Shown here one piece after another: positions 54,960 to 64,000 of a stretch of 64,000 nt of DNA; within the stretch, counting starts at the first letter, position 1, and each line of letters begins with the position of its first letter. The translations under genes and the position numbers were made by a program. The notes under the pieces were generated by a model, which was given only the letters and a program-made list of their open reading frames with translations, ran no database searches and had not been told where the DNA came from. This stretch comes from Cepaea nemoralis (taxonomy: Eukaryota > Mollusca > Gastropoda > Stylommatophora > Helicidae): assembly GCA_014155875.1 (NCBI GenBank), contig JACEFZ010028299.1, forward strand, positions 1 to 64,000. The letters run 5' to 3'.

Positions 54960-55790
54960 ACTGGAAAATCTTTACCTTTAGCTTGTGCTGCCTGGTTCTG
55001 CCTTTCTCCACCAATATGCTGCAAGGGTGGTGGTCGCTGCCATGGTGTCCTAGGACACCCCCATCTACACACTGTAGTGAGTGAAGGTGAAACTAGCGCC
55101 AGATCAATAGCACTGTCCTCATCGCCTGGACAGCTTGCTGTCCTGGTGACACAGCCACTGTAGATACAAACCAGGTCGATGGTTTCCAGTGCAGTCTCGA
55201 GCTCCTCCCCCTGTGTATTGGAGGAAATGTTTCCCCATGATCTGCCTTTGGCGTTGAAGTCACCACAGAAAATAACATTTCTCTCGTGGCCTAATATGCC
55301 ACTTAAGCACTGCCACTTCTGGGCGTCCACACTCGTATTGCGGTCATAAACATTAACCAACACGAATGGTATACTGGAATGAACTCTCAACGCCTGTATT
55401 TGTATATTGTCACTGTCCCAACTGGACATGTCTAGCTCTGACGCCACCATGCTGTCGCGAACGAGAATCGTCATTCCCAGATGTCGTCTGTTGTAGAAAC
55501 ATTTGAAGCCGGCAATTCGGAGTAGCTGATCGCCCAGTGTCGTTCCTGTAAACTAGAGTTTCTAAAATAGAGCCCCGTTGTTTTACACTGGCACATTTCC
55601 AATACAGAATACGGATATTCCTGAGTCCTAGACGGTGACACTTGAGTCTAAAGCGTCTCAAACCACCATGCTTACCTTGCTTCTTTTTGCCTGCGCGGCT
55701 TCCACGCCGCCTCGTTAGGTTGACTGCTGACCACTCGGAGAACACACATTGTTCCGCCATGTTGAATAAACGAAAACACAGAACCCACAC
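54960..55790 (-). pseudogene. Copy 2 endonuclease
   Basis: The N terminus has RRRGSRAGKKKQGKHGG (basic) and IRILYWKCASVKQRGSILE. The catalytic Glu segment is scrambled by shifts near 55530-55480. The main frame gives ILVRDSMVASELDMSSWDSD, VLVNVYDRNTSVDAQ, VIFCGDFNAKGRSWGN and DSAIDLALVSPS. The final SDHHP-type motif lies in the next frame near 55040. A linker frame (55014-54724) with KCDKRRKF-like basic text joins it to RT. Confidence 0.8.
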
Positions 55791-56013
55791 ACGCTGCTGA
55801 AAATTTACTCAAGGATGGCTTCGCTCGATGCACGAACTCCGTAGCACCCGCGCAGATCTTGAGTAGAAACTCCTGGTTTTACATCCTGGCACACCAATTA
55901 CACGCAAGAGATGAATAAATCCATCCCCTACGCGAAAAAGTTAACGAACACAAAACAACACGACCGTCCGTCGCCATCTTGAAACCGGAAGTCCAGTCCA
56001 GTGTTGTCGGTTC

Positions 56014-56292
56014 TTAACTCAACTCAAAAACTCTAATCATGAACTCTATGTTCCTGGACAGACAAGCAGCTGCAGCCTGTGACACTGCCAGCTGAAGGGA
56101 ATGGCATACACACATAAATAGTACCAGATGAGGAACTTCAGATTTTAATTTTGTATATACTCCATTGTTTACACCTGTCATGACAGATGCATTGTCAGTG
56201 CCGAGTGCAACTAGTCTTTGCAACTCAAGTCCATTCTTGTTTAAACAATCTTTTAAGGCATTGCATATTGCTTGCGCGTTGCAGTCACTCAC
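56014..56292 (-). pseudogene. hAT-transposase-like protein fragment
   Basis: A 92-codon minus-strand frame encodes LGTDNASVMTGVNNGVYTKL and FMCVCHSLQLAVSQAAAACL. These match the second-aspartate and C..CH region of hAT-derived (DUF4371/zinc-finger 862-like) proteins, which many invertebrate genomes carry in numerous copies. Flanking parts are missing. It is not the same segment as 14740-15300. Confidence 0.65.
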
Positions 56293-56880
56293 TTTAACTA
56301 AATCGTATTAAAGGGAGTTACATTACTTGAATATTGCGCGGTAATGTACTAAGACTGTTTTAGTGTTTTACTTTTTACTTCCTCGCTTCAGTTCAAATTC
56401 GGCGTTGTAGTGTTCCCAAAATGATTTTTAAAGTAATTTTTACCCACCCCAAAAAAAATTGTGAAGCACCAAATTCTAGCGGCCGAGCTAAATGCACCAT
56501 TTTGGCACTAAATGACTTGAAAAAGCACTAAATTTGGTGCGAAAAGCGTCAAAATGGCAACACTGGAACCCATCCCACAACTTTCGGATCTGAACGCGAG
56601 GCAGGTTCATTAGCCACTTGCCCACTTGGCCACCGAACACACCCCCCCCCCCCACCCCCAGTGGGATAGTGTGACGATATTCAATACCATTAAACGATAA
56701 ATGAATAATGTAGTGTAATATTCAACATTACCAAACTGAGAGTGTGTCTTAGTCCAGCATTCAACATAGACACGCCGCCATGTTTCTAACCGCCGAAGTT
56801 AGTACAAAAACTGAGAGACAATACCAAAACAATAATAACATATGAGAAATAAATGTACTTGCATGCATTGGTAATTACAG
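56293..56880. other. Spacer with a C-run
   Basis: There is no recognisable gene. It contains CCAAAAAAAATTG, then a C-rich run at 56641-56659. Confidence 0.5.
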
Positions 56881-56884
56881 AGTA

Positions 56885-57174
56885 CTCTTCTTTATGGCAG
56901 TGAAACCTGATCAACTTACTCACACCCAAAAAAAATGTTTAAACAGCTTTCATATGCGGTGTCTGCGAAGAATTCTTGGTATTAAGTGGCAAGACAAAAT
57001 CACAAATACTGAAGTATTGGAAAGATCAGGTTGTGTGACGGTTTATTCCATGCTCAGTCTTCGTAGACTTAGATGGATAGGACATCTTAGGAGGATGGAT
57101 GATACCAAAGGACATCTTTTTTTGTCAATTACAGATGGGTAGGAGATCTCAGGGTCGGCCTCTACTACGATACA
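56885..57174 (+). pseudogene. Non-LTR RT C terminus, part 1
   Basis: LLYGSETW-like residues lead into KKCLNSFHMRCLRRILGIKW, QDKITNTEVLERSG, LRRLRWIGHLRRMDD, then a break and a GRPLLRY-type stretch. This is the post-thumb segment of a non-LTR RT. It is cut at 57174 by an insertion and continues at 57947. Confidence 0.8.
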
Positions 57175-57934
57175 TGATTGATTTATTTAGGAATCGACAT
57201 CACAGCATTCGGGGCATTCCCATAAGTGCTCCGTCCCCATCCTCAGCAGCCAGCGAAGAGTTCCAACACTAATAGTACCAGTAGCAATCTGATTATAAGT
57301 CCGTCTAGCCTATCCTCTAAGCGTTGAGCGTCGGCCAGATCCCCTCGTCACTCCTCGCTGCCTCATTCTTGCCAGACCATGGTAATCCATTTGCTCCTCC
57401 GAGGTGTGCACGTGCTTCCACAAGACCGCAACCACGTCTGCCTTGTCATGCATCAATACTCCACCAAGTTTTGCCGAGCCAGCCAATCTGTCCGCCTGTT
57501 CATTCCCCAGCACACCGGCATGCCCCGGAGAAAATATCCAGGCGATGCTTGCCACCCGTGACCTCCGAAGCTAAGCAAGCCACTCCGCACGAAGCCTGCC
57601 CGTCCTCACCTTCGTCAGCATGCTTTCTGAGTCAGTTACAATCACGATGTGTGTGTGTGTCGTATTCTCCATCCAGCGGAGAGCCGCTGTGACTGCCTCC
57701 ACCTCCATTCTTAAGCTGGATGTTGTAGTATCATATGCCAGGCTCTCTTGTCCCAAACATCGACCATTAGCTTTGGCTATGAACCCCCAGCCACTTCTCT
57801 CACCTCTTGACACCGAACCATCTGTGTAGATAACCACATCACCCGAGTGAGCATTGTCCTGAATTAGTTGCTGGATTTCCACTTCCGTGGCCCCTGCTGG
57901 CCACTCCCTGCACTCCCGGCTTAATGTGATTATA
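57175..57934 (-). mobile_element. 5'-truncated RNase H-bearing non-LTR insertion with 12-bp target duplication
   Basis: The flanks carry TACTACGATACA on both sides (57163-57174 and 57935-57946). The minus-strand content is RNase H: DVVIYTDGSVSRGERSGWGF (Asp), LRMEVEAVTAALRW (Glu), IVIVTDSESMLTKVRTG (Asp), then with a frame break GHAGVLGNEQADRLAGS, and a tail ending near 57200. It is related to the elements at 45957-47205 and 52858-55990 but is a different subfamily. Length is 760 bp. Confidence 0.9.
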
Positions 57935-57946
57935 TACTACGATACA

Positions 57947-58240
57947 AAGATGTGTTTAAGCGGGACATGATTGATATAGGCATTATGTATGCACAATGTA
58001 TGCACATTGGAAGCAAGTCGCCGCTAGACGTGTTATATGGAGGGCAACTATCAGAAATGGGATAAAGACAAAGGAGAAAATGATTGCAGATAAACCACAC
58101 ACAGAGCGTGAGAGACGTAAGATGGTGCATGATGGTGGAAATGACCATGTTTCCACATGCATCCACTGTGGACAAACATTTGCAGCACGAATTGGCCTTA
58201 TCAGCCACACTCGCCACCGCCATGGGTCGTAGTTATTAAG
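57947..58240 (+). pseudogene. Non-LTR RT C terminus, part 2, with C2H2 zinc finger
   Basis: KDVFKRDM continues from part 1. After a frame change, RRVIWRATIRNGIKTKEKM is followed by a C2H2 finger: CIHCGQTFAARIGLISHTRH (C-X2-C-X12-H-X3-H pattern). A terminal finger of this form is known in one widespread non-LTR endonuclease-RT family. The frame ends at 58232. A short 3' tail follows with ATGATGATG near 58298. Confidence 0.8.
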
Positions 58241-58624
58241 CCTTTTTGAAGCAGAGTGTACCAAACTATCGTCTGTCAAGACGGAAAGGTGCCAATGATG
58301 ATGAGCACAGACTGAACTCTATCTTTTTGTCTTAGTTTGTGAATAGACTTCTAGTTTTTGAATTGACTTCCCATGCTGTTTCAATGTTCTCTAAACATTA
58401 AGGTTATGTATCTTACTTTAACATGGGCACACACCATCACATTCACAATGACACATGTATGCATTTGTGGTTTAAATTTCAGCGTACATCATATTTTTAG
58501 CGTGACAAATCTTCGTCTACTTCGTGTTGATTCATATATCAAACTTGAATTCATTTAAAGAAAACAGCAGTCATTTTAAGTGTTTTAACGTCTCTGACTT
58601 TTCAGAGTTTATTCTTAAATGGAG
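58241..58624. other. 3' flank without recognisable gene
   Basis: AT-rich DNA; nothing identifiable apart from the short ATG repeat noted for the preceding element. Confidence 0.5.
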
Positions 58625-58770
58625 CCTATGTTTACCAAAGTAATTTTCTCGGTTCTGCATATGCTGGACGCTCTTGCATCAAATGTTTACTTAACCGTCA
58701 TGTTCCCAATTACACAGCTACACTCATCAGTCTCTCCTATTAGAACAAGAATCGCCATGACGAAAGTAGC
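58625..58770 (-). pseudogene. I-like element, Cys-cluster fragment
   Basis: The minus strand encodes GETDECSCVIGNMTVK and a decayed continuation, aligning with 1920-2050 in the full element (DTDECNCGTGKMTAK). It is a short remnant of that subfamily. Confidence 0.6.
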
Positions 58771-58837
58771 CTTTTGCAAGATGACAAACACACTGACTAA
58801 TATTTGTTATTTGCAACGAGAAAAGGATCAAGTGCTC

Positions 58838-60163
58838 ATCTCATCTCATCGTGCTCCTCTTGTACCTTGCGGTGTCGAGGTGAAGTATAAACATCGTGAG
58901 AGTGCTCGATTATGGGCTTCATATATCGATATTCCCGTGGACTCTGCTATTCTCTCCGTCCAACGTTTACGTGGTCGGCCTCTTCCTCTATTTCCCTCTG
59001 GTCTATACATCATTGCTTGTTGTTGTATGCTGTTGACTGGTAACCTATTTGCATGGCCAAACCATTTGACTTGGCTTTCTAATAAAATCTAGTGTTGTTT
59101 TAGCCCGCCCCCCCCCCCCCCCCCCCCCACTTTAGTCCTGATTTCTGCATTTCTGATCTTATCTCTTCTTCATACGTTGAGTATTCTTCTCAGGAATCTC
59201 ATTTCTGTTGTTGTGATTTTTCTTTTCTATTTTTCTCTCATTGTCCAGGTTTGGCATTGGTAGCATAGAGTTGGTAGGAAGATTGTATTGTAAAGTGCTT
59301 TCTTAGTAGTTATTGATACATGTTTGTTCTTTAGTATCGGTGCTATTTGTCCAATGAGTTGGTTTGCCTTATTGTACCTATTTTCGATCTCGTCTTCTGA
59401 TCTGCCATTTGATGATATTATACTTCCTAGGTATTTGAAACTCTTTACTTGTTTCAAGAGATGTTCGTTTAGGTGAATTGTTGCTGTTTGTTCTTCTTTA
59501 GTTATAGTAATTACCTCTGTTTTGCTTGTACTAATTTTCATGTTATGTTCCCTACACATTTCGTTTAGACTATTCATGTGGTCTTGTAATCCAGCTTCTG
59601 ATTTTGCTATTAGTGCTTGGTCGTCCGCAAACAGGAGTTCTCTAATGGTTAGATTTGCAGATGCTTCTTCATCTGTGTTCTCGTCATGCGGTATTCTTGC
59701 TGTCTCTGTTTGGCTGGTTTCTTTACATATGTTGTCTATATATGTTATGAACAAGAGAGGGGACAGGACACAACCTTGTCGTACTTATTGGTTCTCCATA
59801 TTCGCTGTTAATTATTTCAGTTGGGTCAAAGGGTTCTCCTCTGGTTCGCATTGCACTTATCGTTTTGTAGAAGTTTCTAGTTGCCTCCTTGTAGTTTTTA
59901 TTTAGTGTTTCTCCATACTCTTCTCAGTCTTTTTGTTTTTCCCTCTTTACTATTCTACTCACATGTCTTCTCGCTATTCTATATTCTATGTAATTACATT
60001 ACTGTTTGCTCTTCAACCACTTTTTATATTTTTCCTTTTTGACTTTTACCACTTTCTTTACTTCTGCGTTCCATCAACTTTTCTTTATCCGAGTTTTGCG
60101 TTTTTTCGTGGTTCCACATGTTATTTTTGCAGTATTTAAAATGCTTGGTTTGAACATCTCCCA
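58838..60163 (-). mobile_element. Element B, second copy, internally deleted, preserves Helitron empty site
   Basis: The minus strand carries the RT palm (RELLFADDQALIAKSEAG), thumb (VKSFKYLGSIISSNGRSEDE) and C terminus (VKWFGHANRLPVNSIQQQA, GRGRPRKRWTERIAESTG). Its 3' tail is GATGAGATGAGATGAG (58838-58853). A C-run of about 24 (59105-59128) replaces four G's of the other copy. About 732 bp present in copy 1 (12556-13287) are missing, joined at ACT (59782-59785). The 5' side ends near 60163. At 59747/59748 the sequence is uninterrupted where copy 1 holds the Helitron. Confidence 0.85.
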
Positions 60164-60164
60164 T

Positions 60165-60970
60165 TCGGATTGGTCGGCGAGTTATCCTTTGTGCCAATCT
60201 CTTCTGGTGGTTTCTTTGTTCATTGTTGACTTCTGGCTCGTCTGTTTTGCTAGGATGCAGTCCTCATCCTTTGGCTTGCTTGCCTTTGTTTCCTTGTTTT
60301 GTGGTCAGCCCAAGAACAATCACATCAAGCTACCAATAACTCGATTCTTCGTCGGTCCTCTCTCTCTCTCTCTCTCTCCCTCTGGTTGAAGACTGGTTTC
60401 CCCCTGAATTTGTTCGTCATTGAAAATGGGTTGCTTGGTTCGTCTTTGGCTTGGCTCCAGCTTGCGGCTTCTCTGCGGTCTTTTGGTATTGTTCCCTTTT
60501 GGCTTTCAGCAGTTCTCCCTCCGTCTTGATGGCTTTTAGGACTTCTTTGTTTTCCTTCTTCATCTGTGCGATGCGCTGCATCCCTTGTTGGATGCTGTGC
60601 TGGATTTCTTTCATGTCCGCCAGCAGTTGTTTGTTGTCGCTGGTCGGAGTCTGCGTCAGTAGTGCCTTGACTTGCTTCTTCAGCTCGTCAATCTGGTTTT
60701 GTAACTATGATTTTTCGGCTTGTGAGATGCCTGTTGCTGTTTCACACCTCCGTAGTGCTTCCTTGTATGGTGTCAATCGTAATATCGATGGGTGAGCGGA
60801 GCTATTACTACACTGCATTTCGTGGGATATGTTCTGGGTGTAGGTATTGGTGTAACGAGTTTCCCGACCCCTCCAGTCCCTGCTTTCTTACAATCTTTCA
60901 ACCTAGGGGCGCTAACCACTAGGGGCTCAGTTCCGACTACATAACTTAACTCTGGTTTCGTCAAGAAAAT
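60165..60970 (-). pseudogene. Coiled-coil ORF1-like frame
   Basis: From 60964 the minus strand reads MTKPELSYVVGTEPLVVSAP, then in a second frame YKEALRRCETATGISQAEKS, LQNQIDELKKQVKALLTQTP and MQRIAQMKKENKEVLKAIKT, ending KTNQATHFQ near 60417. The middle has heptad hydrophobics and abundant charged residues, a coiled coil, as in ORF1 proteins of non-LTR elements. A CT/GA run (60357-60380) follows. It lies upstream, on the same strand, of element B copy 2, but whether it belongs to that element is not shown. One stop and one shift break it. Confidence 0.5.
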
Positions 60971-61256
60971 AATGCATCACTGTATTATTTACAATAGTAA
61001 AGTAGAGGGCATCTCTAGGTTAAAGCAGGAAGTATTAGAGATAGACAGACAATGGATTAGCAGTGTAGGATCCGAGTATCATCCTCGGGCAGCATCAGTA
61101 AGGTTGTCACTTTCAGCTGTTGCAGATCCTCCATCGAACGGTCAGGACTGGTCCGCCGGCTGGACTCGGGTATTTGTCTCTCTGGATGCAGTCAGGTTCC
61201 GGCAGTGAACATCAAGGATTTCCAAAGTCATTCGAAGTCTCGGTATGAATTATTCC

Positions 61257-61258
<2 letters not shown>
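60971..61258. other. Short stretch without recognisable gene
   Basis: It has an open plus-strand frame of 78 codons but no motif I recognise. There are no repeats. Confidence 0.4.

Positions 61259-61348
<90 letters not shown>
61259..61348. repeat. TA microsatellite
   Basis: About 90 bp of uninterrupted (TA)n. Confidence 0.97.
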
Positions 61349-61349
<1 letters not shown>

Positions 61350-61500
61350 CTTTGTGTTGATTTTGATGTTATGAGGTGTCTGTCATTCAGAAAGCTAAGG
61401 CAAGCTATTGAAGGTATAATTTCCTAGTGAGTCACAAACGGCCAATAAATGCCGGGGTTGGTTGCAACGTCATGCAAACAATGTGCAACCAGCTGTTTAG
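61350..61500. repeat. Dispersed repeat D, uninterrupted copy
   Basis: GTTGATTTTGATGTTATGAG, CATTCAGAAAGCTAAGGC and GGCCAATAAATGCCGGGGTT are contiguous here. They are split in the copy at 16168-17012. Confidence 0.75.
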
Positions 61501-61609
61501 TTTGATACCCAGCTCTGTGGCCGTGGGGTTATGGACTCTGTAATCCCGCATACTGCGTTAAATACATAGCTGCGGATGATTTTGGCAGCAGACCGCCTTG
61601 CACTGGTTT

Positions 61610-61760
61610 TCTTTCCTCTTAACATGCCACTTTAAGTTGTTTCCCTTGACATGCCACCTCAGATTGTTTTCTCTTAACATGCCACCTCAAGTTACTGCCC
61701 TTGACATGCCACCTCAGAATGTTTCCCCTTGACATACCAACTCAAGTTGTACCACAGATG
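61610..61760. repeat. ~38-bp tandem repeat
   Basis: (C/T)TTGACATGCCACCTCA and close variants (AACATGCCACTTTAAG, GACATACCAACTCAAG) recur five times with TTGTTTCCC-type spacers. Confidence 0.85.
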
Positions 61761-63921
61761 TTTGTTTCAGACAAAAAGGGAAACACACGCCTGTTTATGA
61801 CTGATGGCATGTCAACATTGTGAGTTACTACAAGTTGTGTGGATATAATTGGTCTTAAAAAATAGACCTAACAATTGAAGAAAGTCAGAGATGGCTTTAA
61901 CAGGCAGCATCTGTTTATATGGCGGACATGTTAATGCAGTGGATAAGGTACTGTGACATGTATGTCATCATCCCTCAGTCTTTTCCAGCAGACGGCTTCA
62001 CGCGCTATTAAAACTTAGGATGGGATACTTAACGAAACGAACTTTCGTTTGAATTAAGGCAGTGATTGGCCGCGCCCCGGAAACAAAGGCTTAAGCGAGA
62101 CAAAGGCTTGGTAGACAAAGCGGTCTCGTCAATCGCCATGTTTTCTTCAAGTCAGCGGGTGACCCATTGTTAATGGGTTAATTAATAGCCACTTATTCTC
62201 TGCGTTTTAGGTGAGCATTATATTATATAAAACATATCATGTTATGTATTAGGATAAATGCTTTGATGCAACTAATATCATGATTGAAGTTGTGTGTGTG
62301 AAAATTATGAGAATCGTTTTCATTGAAAAGTTGGTTTGCGTCACGCAGCCTGGACATCGCCATTTTGTCCAGTCAGCCTTCATAAAGCTTACAATATAAT
62401 CTTGCTATGATTCACCCTTCTGAGATGATTTTGTGAACTTACTTTATTCCTATATGCTTATTTTTCACAACTGGTCTCTGTGTTATAACGTGTTTTTTCC
62501 TGAGTGCATATTTTGTATTTTTGCCCTTATGATGAAGAAATATTACTATCTGTACAACTTTAATAGTTTGTTAGATAGAGAGAGAGATATATTCTCGCTT
62601 GACTTTTCATGCACTTAGGAGTTAATCTTTTGTTTACATTGTTGTAAATTCACAGAGGTGGGATTGTCTTGTAGTCTTCTTCATAAATGATGTTATGGGA
62701 TTTTCATGTGGTATGATATACATAATCTCAAGTGTATGGGAAAAGATTCCCATGATTTCTCTTTTATGAGTATTTTACCTTTTATGCTCATGATTGTTAC
62801 TGCTTAATGCTGTAATAAATGCTGTTATAAGATTGTCATTTGGTATGATATATCTATATATTATCTCAAGTGAGTGGGAAATGACACCATGCTCTTGTGT
62901 TTTTACTTTGAGATGTTGAGTAATACCCACTAGAGAGTTCATACCATGTTTAGTATAAGACTAACAAGTTTTTTCTGTTATTCATCATATATATGTATAG
63001 TTTATTATGATACATTGTTATCCAAGTTTGGATTGTATAACTAATCGATATCGACCCTGTTCTTCTTCACTATACAGCGCTAGAGATGGCGGTGGAGTAT
63101 TGGCACTAGTCACCATGCTTGGCACTGGAATTATTTGGATTTAGAGGCAGGAAACTGGGTTAAAAGCCTACCCCTAATATTCTACAGAGAGTGCTGGTTA
63201 CTGCTACACACCCTGAACCTGAATGTCAATGCCTGGATAATTAATGGATTTTGAATATGCTGAAGTGGATTCCCTACCCCTGGGAACTTACAGATGGTGT
63301 TAATCTTTTCAATGTCTGCAAAGACATGAGGCATGCCTGGCCTAGATGGTTTTCAGCGTATACCCTCTTCTAAAAGTCACCGCCTGATTCCACGTTCAAC
63401 TGTCATATTCCAGAGGCTCATGGATAGTCTGGAATTCACCATCATTTACCAGTATGGATTTACCAACTGATTTTGTGGCCTCCCAGCTTCCTTTGAATCT
63501 TCTCATCCATCATATCCAAGACAGGGACAATCAAGCACTATACCAACTCCCGTCAATCAAGTCGTATATTCAGCTGAAGAAAGAATAACCTACATCTTAA
63601 CCCAGAAAAGGGCTGGAATATTCATGCCCAATTCAAGTTAGTTCTGTCAGGAAATTCTAATGGATTATGCGATGTCACTCATCCAAAGATATACTGAAAG
63701 TGTTTGTGCCTAATCCTGATCGAATCAATCACATGGACTCCTGTGTGTCACGCCACGCCAGAACGTTTCCGACTCATATCTGTCTGTTATACCACCCCGG
63801 AATGCTCCTAGCCCAGTGACTTAGCAACTGTGACTTGAGAGATTACAGTATATCCACTTTGGATTCATATGGATTACTCCGACATGTTATTCGTTTTGGA
63901 TATATGATCCAGCGGTGGAAG

Positions 63922-63924
<3 letters not shown>
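61761..63924. other. Stretch without a recognisable gene
   Basis: No motif-bearing frame is seen. A partial duplication is visible: GGTATGATATACATAATCTC at 62711 and GGTATGATATATCTATATAT at 62841, both followed by TCTCAAGTG(T/A)(A/G)(T/G)GGGAAA sequence, about 130-135 bp apart. Nothing else stands out. Confidence 0.5.

Positions 63925-63986
<62 letters not shown>
63925..63986. repeat. TG microsatellite
   Basis: About 60 bp of (TG)n near the window end. Confidence 0.97.
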
Positions 63987-63987
<1 letters not shown>

Positions 63988-64000
63988 AATCCCCAATTTT

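Larger units (their letters stand above)
52858..55990 (-). mobile_element. RNase H-type non-LTR element, copy 2, 3'-truncated
   Basis: The minus-strand leader (55990-55780, with TTTCAAGATGGCGAC like copy 1) is followed by endonuclease and a long RT frame. The RNase H domain is absent: homology stops at ALIFENSLDARQ (52858), about where RNase H should begin. Copy 1 and the fragment at 57175-57934 show that the family does encode RNase H. A 3' truncation is unusual for non-LTR retrotransposition and suggests later deletion or rearrangement near 52.86 kb. Confidence 0.85.

Noticed and set aside
55780..55990. Host promoter or CpG-rich exon upstream of copy 2
   Set aside because: It shares its CAAGATGGCG start with the leader of copy 1, so it is the retrotransposon's own 5' region.
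61971..62160. Host gene exon near 62 kb
   Set aside because: No open frame with recognisable content, and only simple or dispersed repeats nearby.

Overview
This window is repeat-dense metazoan DNA. It has no prokaryotic-style operon, no rRNA and no intact tRNA gene, and I see no convincing host gene. Almost everything recognisable is a transposable element or its wreckage. Non-LTR retrotransposons of at least six families carry the AP-endonuclease / reverse transcriptase (RT) / RNase H signatures common in lophotrochozoan and other invertebrate genomes. There are also tRNA-derived SINEs, hAT elements, a Helitron, a MITE carrying TTAGGG-like repeats, two Ty3/Gypsy-related LTR elements and a virus-like packaging-ATPase cluster. 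A mollusc or similar marine invertebrate is my best guess, but no single feature proves it.

Layout. 0-6.2 kb: I-like non-LTR elements (a 3' fragment on +, a nearly full element on -) and an RT tail fragment. 6.2-8.6 kb: a minisatellite split by a hAT element (2,025 bp, perfect 8-bp target duplication) that holds a second hAT element, which in turn holds a SINE. 8.6-17.5 kb: sparse DNA, then a long element here called 'element B' (-), entered by a Helitron and by a compound insertion. 17.5-20.3 kb: a 3'-truncated RTE-like element. 20.3-27.9 kb: SINE, dispersed repeats, RT tails, one unidentified 299-codon reading frame broken by a 14-bp duplication, the MITE and simple repeats.

28-45 kb is the most interesting part. 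A degraded + strand LTR element (28.5-35.6 kb) and a much better preserved - strand element (36.9-42.1 kb) both have integrase upstream of a Gypsy-type RT. This is the copia-like order known for the Gmr1 group. A further LTR copy leads into a broken cluster with a packaging-type ATPase and small virion-like frames (44.4-45.9 kb).

46-58 kb: two copies of another RNase H-bearing element. One has been turned inside-out, apparently by an inversion, and split by a 3-kb insertion; the other is nearly complete but lacks its 3' end. They are followed by an RT fragment with a C-terminal C2H2 finger, split by a 760-bp insertion with a 12-bp target duplication. 58-64 kb: a second, internally deleted copy of element B that preserves the empty site of the Helitron, a coiled-coil ORF1-like frame, microsatellites, and about 2 kb with no recognisable feature.

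The elements do not form a cooperating pathway. The window is a layered insertion record whose relative order can be read from nesting. All domain assignments rest on motifs read by eye; no database search was possible.
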